From: Verrucomicrobiales bacterium
GTDB taxonomy: Bacteria; Verrucomicrobiota; Verrucomicrobiia; Verrucomicrobiales; DEV007
Direction of reading: 5' to 3'
Assembly: GCA_023253615.1 (NCBI GenBank)
Contig: JALRFZ010000598.1
Span: forward strand, 1-16,309
Length of the DNA stretch: 16,309 nt
Shown: piece after piece, positions 6,658 to 14,213 of the stretch
Numbering within the stretch: the stretch's first letter is position 1
How the letters are laid out: the number at the start of each line of letters is the position of its first letter
Notes under the pieces: model-generated
Databases searched by the model: none
Seen by the model: only the letters and a program-made list of their open reading frames with translations
Told to the model about the DNA's origin: nothing
Position numbers and translations under genes: made by a program

Positions 6658-6688
6658 GTAAAAGGTAAAAGGTGCCGGAACTCGGCGA

Positions 6689-7663
6689 TCAGTGAGCGGG
6701 TGATAGCATTCCGTTGAGACCTTTTTCAGGTGCGGTGCCGCCGAGGGCGCGGGTGATGGTGGTGATGTTGTGGTCGATCATGCCGAGGTAGGTGCCCTCG
6801 TAGGTGCCGGTGGCACCCATGGCATCGGAGTAGAGCTCGCCACCAATGACGACGTTGTGCCCCTTCGCGGCGGTGCCCTCGAGAAGAGCTCGCACATTCT
6901 TGTCGGATATGGAGCTCTCGACGAAGACGGCGGGGATTTTCCGTTCGACGAGGAAGGAGACGAGGGTCTCGATGTCCTTCACGCCGGCCTCGGATTCCGT
7001 GCTCATGCCCTGGATGCCCCGCACTTCGATGCCGTAGGCCCGCGAGAGATACTGGAAGGCGTCGTGGGCGGTGACGAGGACGCGCTGGGCTTCCGGGATG
7101 GAGGCGATCGACGTTTTTGCATATTGGTCGAGGGTTTCGAGGCGGGCCCGGTAGGTCGCGGCGTTGGCCTGGTAGGCTGCGGCGTTGGGGGCGTCGTAGG
7201 CGACGAGAGCCTCCTCGACGACCCGGGTCGCGGCGATCCAACCCTTCACATCCATCCACACATGGGGATCGTGGTGATCGTCCTCTCCGGAGAGGACATA
7301 GCCGGCATCCCCGGCGATGCCTTCGGTGACGGCGTGGACGGGCTTGCCTGAGGAGGCGAGCTTCACAAGGATGTCGGTCATCTTCCCTTCGAGGAGGAGG
7401 CCGTTGTAAAAGACGAGATCGGCGGCCTGCATCGCCTTCACATCGGCGGCGGTCGGTTTGTAGAGGTGGGGATCGACACCTTCGCCGATGAGCCCGTCGA
7501 CTTCGGCAAGGGGACCGGCGATCTCGCGGACGATGTCGGCGATCATGCCCACGGTGGCGACGACGCGGTAGGGGCCTCCGTCGGATTCAGGGGCGTCATT
7601 GCATCCGGTGAGGAGGGCAAAGCCAAGGAGGGAAAGAGAGAGGGTGGCGGTCCGGCGTTTCAT
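6689..7663 (-). CDS. Metal ABC transporter substrate-binding lipoprotein (TroA/ZnuA/YtgA type, cluster A-I)
   Basis: This 324-residue protein has a lipoprotein signal ending LLTGC (lipidated C21). The cluster A-I metal-binding fold shows H66 (GVDPHLYKPTAAD), H134 (DPHVWMD), H200 (VTAHDAF) and D280 (LYSDAMG). This spacing and His-His-His-Asp set match Treponema TroA rather than the Glu-containing PsaA/MntC set, so Zn2+ or Mn2+ is likely; Fe2+ is possible by analogy with YtgA. A short acidic/His stretch (DDHHDPH) precedes H134. It captures metal in the periplasm and delivers it to the permeases. ATG 7663 is chosen because it starts the signal peptide; the frame extends upstream to 7777 through the promoter region and into the divergent regulator gene. 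It is the first gene of the operon. Confidence 0.93.
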   Translation of the reverse strand: MKRRTATLSLSLLGFALLTGCNDAPESDGGPYRVVATVGMIADIVREIAGPLAEVDGLIGEGVDPHLYKPTAADVKAMQAADLVFYNGLLLEGKMTDILVKLASSGKPVHAVTEGIAGDAGYVLSGEDDHHDPHVWMDVKGWIAATRVVEEALVAYDAPNAAAYQANAATYRARLETLDQYAKTSIASIPEAQRVLVTAHDAFQYLSRAYGIEVRGIQGMSTESEAGVKDIETLVSFLVERKIPAVFVESSISDKNVRALLEGTAAKGHNVVIGGELYSDAMGATGTYEGTYLGMIDHNITTITRALGGTAPEKGLNGMLSPAH

Positions 7664-7763
7664 CGAGTGTTCGAATAGAGTTTCTTGAAGAAAGGTAGAT
7701 CGATTGTTTGAGTCGTCAAGATAAGTTCTTGCAGGGGGCGAGCAAAGCGGGTAAAATGGACCC
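7664..7763. promoter_or_regulatory. Divergent promoter/operator region between metal operon and its regulator
   Basis: The 100-bp spacer holds a perfect palindrome TTTCTTGAAGAAA (7681-7693) near the operon start and CAAGA-taagt-TCTTG (7717-7731) near the regulator start. Both contain the half-site TTCTTG. On the minus strand a TTGACG box (7714-7719) with TACCTT 16 nt further could be the operon promoter, overlapping both palindromes. Divergent placement suggests the regulator controls both genes. The operator assignment is an inference. Confidence 0.5.
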
Positions 7764-8423
7764 ATGCCCTCGAGCACCGTCGAAAATTACCTGAAAGCGA
7801 TCCTGCACCTGCAGGGGGAAGGGCGTGGCAGCACGACGGTGGGCGAGATCTCGCGCGAGCTGGAGGTGACGCCGGGCACGGTGACGATCATGATGCGGCA
7901 CCTGAAGGCGCGGGGTCTCGTCGCCTACGAACCGCGCCGCGGGCTTTCCCTGAAACCCCGGGGAGTGACGGAGGCGATGAAGGTGGTCCGCCGTCACCGG
8001 CTGATCGAAGCCTTTCTCGTCGAGGTGATGGGGCTGGATTGGTCGGAGGTGCATGAAGAGGCGGAGATCCTCGAGCACGTCATCTCGGATCGTCTTCTGG
8101 ATCGGATCAATGAAATGCTGGGCGAACCGACGCATGATCCCCACGGCGATCCGATCCCGGACCGGAATGGCGTGCTGGCGAAAGATCGCGCCATGCCCCT
8201 GCTCGATGCGGCGGCCGGACGCTACCGCGTGGTGCGGGTTTCGGACGAGGACTCGGCTTTGCTGGAATGGCTCAATGAAAAGGGCGTGAGGATCGGCGAG
8301 GAATTCGAGGTCTCGGACCCCGATCGCGCGGCCGGGGTGCTGGAGCTATCGCGTCGGGGAGGCAAGCGGGTCCAACTGGGGCTGCAGGTGGCCGGACAGG
8401 TTTTTGTCGAGGCAGTCGCCTGA
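7764..8423 (+). CDS. DtxR/MntR-family metal-dependent transcriptional regulator with C-terminal FeoA-like domain
   Basis: This protein has 219 residues. An N-terminal winged helix (1-70, with TVGEISRELEVTPGTVTIMMRHL) is followed by the dimerisation/metal-binding domain (70-135) and an FeoA/SH3-like domain (about 145-219). H78, E101, E104 and H105 match MntR H77, E99, E102 and H103. However, the N-terminal ligands D8 and E11 of MntR are replaced by N8 and K11 in VENYLKAI, so metal preference may differ from classical MntR. It lies divergent from the operon it most likely represses when metal is replete. ATG 7764 fits the family start. The Shine-Dalgarno is weak. Confidence 0.9.
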   Translation: MPSSTVENYLKAILHLQGEGRGSTTVGEISRELEVTPGTVTIMMRHLKARGLVAYEPRRGLSLKPRGVTEAMKVVRRHRLIEAFLVEVMGLDWSEVHEEAEILEHVISDRLLDRINEMLGEPTHDPHGDPIPDRNGVLAKDRAMPLLDAAAGRYRVVRVSDEDSALLEWLNEKGVRIGEEFEVSDPDRAAGVLELSRRGGKRVQLGLQVAGQVFVEAVA

Positions 8424-8442
8424 GGGCGTGGGCTCGAACGGT

Positions 8443-8943
8443 TCAGTGGATCGCCACCGTTTCTCCGATCGCCGACTCGTAGGCGAGATGCAGGGTGTAG
8501 GTCTGGCGTGCGCCGAGTTTCTGGCCGAATTGGGCGAGGATGTAGAGGCCGGCCGCGAGGATGAGAAAGATGGCGAAGGGGATCAAGCCCCAGGCTGCGG
8601 CTCCGACGACCCATTGGGCGATGCCGAAGATGCCGGTGAAGGTGCCGAGGACGCCGACGATGAGGTAGCCGTAAAGGAACATCGACCAGACATTCGTGCG
8701 CGGTCCGTAGATGCCGCTGATGCGGGTGCCGCCGTCGTCCTCCGGATCAAGGCTGAGGGTGAGCTGGGGCGACCAGAAATGCTGTTGGTCATCGGGGATG
8801 CGGAGGGTGAGGTAGCCGGGGAAACGCATCAGGTAACAGCCGCGGCAACGCTCCCGGATGGTGTGCGAGAGGCGCTCTTCGACCTCTTCGGGAGCGAGCG
8901 GGACGGTCTGGGTGAAGCGGGGGCGGACGCGAAAACTGCTCAT
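8443..8943 (-). CDS. Conserved hypothetical protein with two transmembrane helices
   Basis: I do not recognise a functional family. The 166-residue protein starts at ATG 8943. Residues 1-88 form a soluble domain containing PEEVEERLSHTI, GYLTLRIP and QHFWSPQLTLSL; the first part suggests a helix followed by beta strands. Two hydrophobic helices follow at about 88-110 and 115-138 (GLIPFAIFLILAAGLYILAQ). A short C-terminal cytoplasmic-like helix ends the protein. It is convergent with the regulator gene (19 bp apart) and divergent from the amidase gene. Nothing in the context gives a function. Confidence 0.7.
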   Translation of the reverse strand: MSSFRVRPRFTQTVPLAPEEVEERLSHTIRERCRGCYLMRFPGYLTLRIPDDQQHFWSPQLTLSLDPEDDGGTRISGIYGPRTNVWSMFLYGYLIVGVLGTFTGIFGIAQWVVGAAAWGLIPFAIFLILAAGLYILAQFGQKLGARQTYTLHLAYESAIGETVAIH

Positions 8944-9012
8944 GGGATTTGGGTGCGTTTTACCGCGAAAGGGAGCCGCATGGCAAGTCCCGCGAAGGGA
9001 GGGGATCGCGCC

Positions 9013-9921
9013 ATGGCGGAGGTGGATTCGGATCTTGCCAGGAAGCCGCCGTTTTCCCAAGCTGTCCGGATGAAGATCGCGCACTGCCAATATGAATCGT
9101 GGAACGCCGACTTCGAACGCAATCTCCGGCGCTTCGAGGAAGGTCTGGAGAGGGCGGACGAGGAAGGGGCGGCGATCGTGAGTTTTCCGGAATGTTTCCT
9201 CACCGGCTATCCCGATACCGGGACGGAAGCCCGGCGCGGTGCCTTTTCCCTCGACTCGGAGGAGGCGATGCGGGTGCTCGATGTGTCGAGCCGGCACGAG
9301 GCGCTGGCGATCGTGGGATTCAACGAGACGCGTGGAGAAGATCTCTACAATTCGGTGATGGTGGTGCATCGCGGGCACCTCGTCGGGAAATATTCGAAGT
9401 GCACGGCCTATCAGAAATTCCACCGCCAGGGGCGGGAGTTTCCGGTGTGGGAGCACCGTGGCTTGGTCTTTGGTGTCTTGATTTGTTCGGATGGCGGCTA
9501 CATCGAGCCGGCGCGCATCCTCGCGGCGAAAGGCGCCAAGGTGATCTTTGCCCCGCATTTCAATGCGATCACCGGTGCGGGGGTGCTCTCCCATTTCACC
9601 AAAGTGCGGGCCGACCACACGGCGCGCGCGATCGAGAACGGCGTCTATTTCGTGAGGGGCAACAACGTGATCCTCGATCCGGCGAAGAGCGGGATGAGCC
9701 GCGATGGTCTCGTCGGTTATGGCGACAGCTACGTGATGGATCCGGGAGGAGAGATCCTCGTGCAGAGCCGCCGACACGTGGAGGACTTCCTCGTGGCCTC
9801 GATCGATCCTTCGATCGAGCCGCCGAAGTCGTGGGGCCTGAGCAAGTCCGCCTGGAGCCACCGCGAGTTCGGGGCGGAGCTGGCGCGGGTCATGGCCGCG
9901 GCGGACTCAGCGCAGGTGTGA
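9013..9921 (+). CDS. Carbon-nitrogen hydrolase (nitrilase superfamily amidase)
   Basis: Numbered from ATG 9013 the protein has 302 residues. The nitrilase fold runs from KIAHCQYE (21 onward) and contains the catalytic triad: Glu in SFPECFLTGYP (E60), Lys in GKYSKCTAY (K129) and Cys in VLICSDGGYIEPAR (C158). These cytoplasmic enzymes hydrolyse C-N bonds of amides, ureides or carbamoyl compounds; substrate cannot be assigned. A GGGAGGGG Shine-Dalgarno-like run about 9 nt upstream favours ATG 9013. ATG 9070, where family similarity begins, is the alternative and would give 283 residues. The 3' end overlaps the convergent large secreted-protein gene by 15 bp. Confidence 0.88.
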   Translation: MAEVDSDLARKPPFSQAVRMKIAHCQYESWNADFERNLRRFEEGLERADEEGAAIVSFPECFLTGYPDTGTEARRGAFSLDSEEAMRVLDVSSRHEALAIVGFNETRGEDLYNSVMVVHRGHLVGKYSKCTAYQKFHRQGREFPVWEHRGLVFGVLICSDGGYIEPARILAAKGAKVIFAPHFNAITGAGVLSHFTKVRADHTARAIENGVYFVRGNNVILDPAKSGMSRDGLVGYGDSYVMDPGGEILVQSRRHVEDFLVASIDPSIEPPKSWGLSKSAWSHREFGAELARVMAAADSAQV

Positions 9922-11943
9922 TTGGAGCCGCACGGCGTCGCGTTTGGCGGTGTCGAGGAGGGAGGTGCCGCAGAGGATGCCGTTGAATTTCCTGCCCTTG
10001 CCCTTCCGCCGGATCTCGACGGAAATGGCGGCGCCTGATCCGGGGAGATCGGGCTGGATCTCATGTTGGCCGGTGAGGATCTCCGTGGTGATGTTCCGCC
10101 GGTTCGAGCCATCGATCGCGTGATAGGTCAGGCGGTGGCTGCGATCTCCCGCCGGACCGGAGAGGAGCGCGCCGTCCGCGAGATCGGGGGCGTCGTTTTT
10201 CCAGAGCCAATCGACGAAGCCCGGCTTCCGTCCCCGGAGCGGGAGGCGGAGCTGCTGGCGGCTGCCATCGATGGTGTGGACGCCCTCGCCGACGGGGGCT
10301 CTGCGTCCATCGGAGAGGATCAGGTCGGGGCGAAGCACGGGATGACCGCGATGGAAGGTGAAGCCGCGCACCCCGGCGGTGAGACCGGGATCGTCATCGA
10401 TGGCGTTGCGACCGGACTCGAGGCGGAACTCGACCGTGTGCAGGCCAGGACCGGTGATGCGGGCGGAGACGGTGCGCCACGAGGCGGTGCCGGAGCGTCC
10501 GGTCCATCGCTCGCGCTCGATGCCATCGATGACGAGCACGAGGATGGCCCGCGCCGGGAGGGTGTCGAGGAGCCACTGCGCCGAGACGAGGCCGGGGCCG
10601 TTCACGGTGGTGGCGATCGATTTGCGCTCGCCCCGGACGATCCCGCGGGCGATCACGGCGCTTTCATGGAGAGGTACGACGCCCCAGCCGTTCGCGTAGA
10701 CGGGAGTGGTCGTGCCGAGGGCGTGGGAGAGGAGGGGATCCTTGACGAGGGCGCCTCCGCCCGAGAGATCGAGGGATCGCCCGCTCTTGAGCGAGAGTTT
10801 GGTGAGATCGCCGGCGAGGGCCGCCACCTGCCGGTTTTCGATGGCCGATTCGAGCGTGCCGGTGATCTCCGCCTCGCCGATGGCACCGGTGGCGCGCACG
10901 AGCCGGAGGTCGTCTACGGTGAGATCCGCGTTCGCTCCGGTCCAGGCCCAGGTGGAGAACGAAACCGCTCCCACGGGCACGAGGCCGCGCACCTCGAAGG
11001 GGCGGTAGGCGGAGCTGTCCGGGAGTATCGCGATGGTATCGCCGAGCCATGCGCCCGAGGCACTCCAGAAGGAGAAGCCGGCTTCGCGCGGGGCTCCGGG
11101 AGCGGCGGTATTGAAATGATGACCGCTGAAGACGAATTCCTCGCCGGGCACGGCGGGCTGGTTGTGAACGAGGAAAGATTCCGATCCGAGGCGGGCCGCT
11201 CCGGCGCCGGTGCGCGCCGTGGCGACGAGCGTCACGGAGGTGCCGCCGGTATCCCAGGGGCTGAGGGTGCCGCCCTCGAAGCCGCCGTTGCTGAGGAGGC
11301 CGTTGTTTCCGCCGGTTGTCTCATCGGGACGGAAGAGGTGGAGATCATCGACGGTGACGGCGCCTCCGGACCCGCGCCAGATCCAGCAGGTGACCGTGGC
11401 GGCGCGTTCGGGTGCGATCGTGTCGACGAGGAAGGTCCGGTAGCCCGCGGACCCGGGCAGGGCGAGGGTGCGATCGGTGATCCAGGCTCCGGATTCATCC
11501 CAGAACGAGAAGCCTGCCTCCAGCGTGCCGGCGGGGGCGCTGGTGAGGTAGGCACCGCCGAAGGCGAGCGATTCACCCGGACGCACCGTGCGGGTCACGA
11601 CGATGCAACCTCCGGTACCGATCGTGGCCGCTTGCGCGCCGCTGCGGGCGTTCGTCGAGAGGGACACGGGCGCCCCGAGATCCCAGGGCGAGAGGCCGGA
11701 TTCAAAGCCGCCATTGGAGAGCAGGTTCGTGAAGGCGGGGCCGAAGACGGGCCGGGTCTCGCCGCCGCCCTCCTCGGTGATCGCGAGATCATCGACGGTG
11801 AGACCGCCGCTGGCATTGGTGAGGATCCAGACGGAGACGGTCCGGGACCCCACCGGAGCGGTGAAGGGCAATTGGAAGCGCGTCCAGCCCGCGGTCGGTT
11901 CGAGCGGGGTGACGCGGTCGTGGATCCAGATGCCGTTTGCATC
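9907..11943 (-). CDS. Segment 4 of broken gene: rest of module 1, modules 2 and 3, C-terminal region
   Basis: It continues in the same frame directly after the amber codon (DANGIWIHDR). Modules 2 (LLSNGGFESGLSPWD to VTVDDLHLF) and 3 (LLSNGGFEGGTLSPWD to LTVDDLRLV) are about 145 residues each and clearly related to module 1. They resemble CBM4/9-like galactose-binding folds. The final 300 or so residues are beta-rich and unassigned. Without readthrough this segment would need its own start, and none is convincing. Confidence 0.7.
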   Translation of the reverse strand, partial: DANGIWIHDRVTPLEPTAGWTRFQLPFTAPVGSRTVSVWILTNASGGLTVDDLAITEEGGGETRPVFGPAFTNLLSNGGFESGLSPWDLGAPVSLSTNARSGAQAATIGTGGCIVVTRTVRPGESLAFGGAYLTSAPAGTLEAGFSFWDESGAWITDRTLALPGSAGYRTFLVDTIAPERAATVTCWIWRGSGGAVTVDDLHLFRPDETTGGNNGLLSNGGFEGGTLSPWDTGGTSVTLVATARTGAGAARLGSESFLVHNQPAVPGEEFVFSGHHFNTAAPGAPREAGFSFWSASGAWLGDTIAILPDSSAYRPFEVRGLVPVGAVSFSTWAWTGANADLTVDDLRLVRATGAIGEAEITGTLESAIENRQVAALAGDLTKLSLKSGRSLDLSGGGALVKDPLLSHALGTTTPVYANGWGVVPLHESAVIARGIVRGERKSIATTVNGPGLVSAQWLLDTLPARAILVLVIDGIERERWTGRSGTASWRTVSARITGPGLHTVEFRLESGRNAIDDDPGLTAGVRGFTFHRGHPVLRPDLILSDGRRAPVGEGVHTIDGSRQQLRLPLRGRKPGFVDWLWKNDAPDLADGALLSGPAGDRSHRLTYHAIDGSNRRNITTEILTGQHEIQPDLPGSGAAISVEIRRKGKGRKFNGILCGTSLLDTAKRDAVRLQSHLR

Positions 11944-13005
11944 CTAGAAGGTGAGGCCCGCCTCGGCGCGCGCGCCGGTGGTGTCGCTGGAGATCCAGCC
12001 GGAGAACAGATAATTCGTCAATTCGGTCACGGGAATCGTGCGGACGAGGTAGGTGGAATCGCCGACGCGCGCGGCTCCGAGTCCGCGATAGGCCGTGGCG
12101 GTGGTCGTGACGCCGGGGCCGCGGTCCCATCCGTCGAGACCACTGTCGAATTCCCCGCCGGTGAGACGGTTTCCGGGGATCAAGGGTGCCTGAAAGTCGA
12201 AGAGGAGAGGGGCGCCGAGCGCGAGGTTTGCATTGCCGTTGAGATCGACGATGCGATCCGCACCCAGCGCGATCGATCCCGGACCAAAGGCCGCCGGCGT
12301 GACGCGGAAGCTCCAGATCGTGCCGGAGCCGCTCACGTTCGAGATGGTGCCGTTCGTGATCGTGAAGTCGGAGGCCTGGACGCCGCGGATCGCTTCGCTG
12401 GCGGTGAGGGTGACGGTGAACGCCGTCGTCACCAGCGGGCCGGTGCCGGGTTTGGTCAAGGTCAGGGTCGGCGGAGTGTGGTCGCGGGGTGGCGTGCCGG
12501 TCGAGGGGCCGGTGGGCACGGCGGCGGGGTCGAGGCTGTTGATCCAGTCGGCGAGCAACTGCATCCCGGCCTCATCGACGAGGTTCTTCGCAATCGGAGG
12601 CATGGCGACCCCAGGGGCGAGCGATCCGGCCCGGCGATGCACGATGGAAAGATCGGGACGCCCGGGGCTGACAAGGCGTGCTCCGCTGATGCCGAGGTTG
12701 TTGCCCGGAGTCACGTTGATCAGATTCTGGAAGAAAGGCGGCGTCTCGAGCCTCGCATCGAAGGCCGCCTGGGTCGGGGCGGCAGGCTGGTGGCAATGCG
12801 AGCAGTTCACGTCGAGGTAGGAGCGGGCGCGGCGCTCGAGGGTGGCGGTCGTATCGTTCTGCTTCTTCGAGGTGAGCGCCGCCGCGAGCGTGCTCTCGTC
12901 CACCGTCGTGGTGAAAAAGCCGAGACGGTTCAGCGTCACGATCTGGTTCGCGGTGCGGCCGGTTTTGGGATAAAGGAGATCGCCGTTGAGCTGCCGCGTT
13001 TTCAC
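11944..13005 (-). CDS. Segment 3 of broken gene: heme-binding region, Ig-like domain and first sugar-binding-like module
   Basis: The conserved frame resumes at GRVLGVKTRQLNGDL; GTG 13005 is the first possible start. The second heme motif NCSHCH (12807-12790) follows RARSYLDV, and the methionine in GVAMPPIAKN is a likely axial ligand. After SLDPAAVPTGP comes an Ig-like domain (TPPTLTLTKPG to NGNANLAL). Module 1 then starts (NRLTGGEFDSGLDGWD) and is cut by TAG at 11944-11946. Confidence 0.75.
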   Translation of the reverse strand: MKTRQLNGDLLYPKTGRTANQIVTLNRLGFFTTTVDESTLAAALTSKKQNDTTATLERRARSYLDVNCSHCHQPAAPTQAAFDARLETPPFFQNLINVTPGNNLGISGARLVSPGRPDLSIVHRRAGSLAPGVAMPPIAKNLVDEAGMQLLADWINSLDPAAVPTGPSTGTPPRDHTPPTLTLTKPGTGPLVTTAFTVTLTASEAIRGVQASDFTITNGTISNVSGSGTIWSFRVTPAAFGPGSIALGADRIVDLNGNANLALGAPLLFDFQAPLIPGNRLTGGEFDSGLDGWDRGPGVTTTATAYRGLGAARVGDSTYLVRTIPVTELTNYLFSGWISSDTTGARAEAGLTF

Positions 13006-13033
13006 CCCGAGGACGCGGCCCGAGGCGGGCGCT

Positions 13034-14213
13034 GCACTCGTTGCGGCTCGGGAAATGCCAGGGGCGCGGATTCCCGTTCACGGTGACGGTGGCATCGACC
13101 GCTTCGCCCGGCAGGAGTTCCGCATCGGTCCCTTCCTCGTTCCAGCGATAGGTGAATCCATACCAGACGAGATCGTCGCCATGGACGAAGAAACGCGTCT
13201 CCAGCCGACGTCCGGGATATTCGAAATGTTTGATCAGCACCGTGCCCACAGGGAAGGCCCAGTTGCCATCCTCCGAGTAGGTGATCCGTTCCGCCGCCGT
13301 GTTCGGCGTGCCGTCGTTCGGGATCGCGATCCAGCGTTTCTTGTCGGCTCCGTCGGACCAGAGCGGCTGGTTCACGTCGTAGGGCATCACTCCGGCGGAC
13401 GGCGTCAGGGTGGCGAGGTCGGCGAACGCGGTCGTCTGCGAGAGCAGGCGCGGCGGCTCGGGGACGCCTTCGGTGGATTTTTCGATCCGGTAGATGCGTC
13501 CACCGTCGAGGTCCGTGCCGGCGAGACTCAGCACATAGACCTCTCCCGAGGCGTCGATCCCGAAGGATCCCATGCCGTTTTTCGGACCCGGACCGTGGGG
13601 CGAGAGCGTGAGGATGCGCGTCACCACCGGAGTCGTCCCGGAAGCATCGAGCGACCAGATCGCATTCGAATTGTGATCGCCGAAAAGGTATCTACCGGTC
13701 AATTCCGGGTGCAGCGCCCCGCGATAGACGTAGCCGCCGATCACACAGCCGCCCGTGGTGCGGCCATACGCGTGGACGGGCGGGACATCGAAGCCGATGA
13801 GATTGGACGGCTTCGCTTTCGGACCGGTCGCGGTGCCCTCGCGGTAGGGCCACTGGAGATTTCCGCCGCGGACGACCTTGCTGATTTCTTCCTGCGTGCC
13901 TTGGCCGATATCGCCCACCCAGATGTCGCCGGTGACGCGGTCCTGCACCATGCGGTGCGGGCTGCGGAGGCCGATCGCGTAGAATTCCTCCAGGAGCGCC
14001 CCCGACGGGCTCTGCCACGGATTGTCGTTCGGGATGAAATAGCCCTGGGTGTAGCTGGCCGGCCAACCGGTCGGCGGGGTGGCCGGATTCTGCGGCTGGC
14101 GCCGGATCGGGTGGCTGCGGGTGGGATCGCGGTCGACATCGATGCGGAGGGCACCCGCGAGGAGGCTGCCATCCATGCGCTGACCCGAATTGTACTGGTC
14201 GTTGGCCCCCCCC
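13034..14213 (-). CDS. Segment 2 of broken gene: C-terminal propeller and start of HNE_0200-like cytochrome region
   Basis: The frame resumes as GGANDQYNSGQRMDG directly after the G run, showing continuity with segment 1 if one G is removed. It carries propeller blades (SPHRMVQDRVTGDIWVGDIG, TGRYLFGDHNSNAIW), then LATLTPSAGVMPYDVNQPLW, DGADKKRWIAIP, PVGTVLIKHFEYPG and WHFPSRNECSA, the ordered signatures of TIGR03806-type proteins. At NECSA the expected CxxCH heme motif is missing and the frame changes. Confidence 0.75.

Noticed and set aside
10063..13086. A 1,007-codon plus-strand open frame antisense to the large secreted-protein gene
   Set aside because: Composition is a Gly/Arg/Glu-rich shadow of a high-GC coding strand, with no domain, no ribosome-binding site and no homology pattern, while the minus strand carries clear domains.
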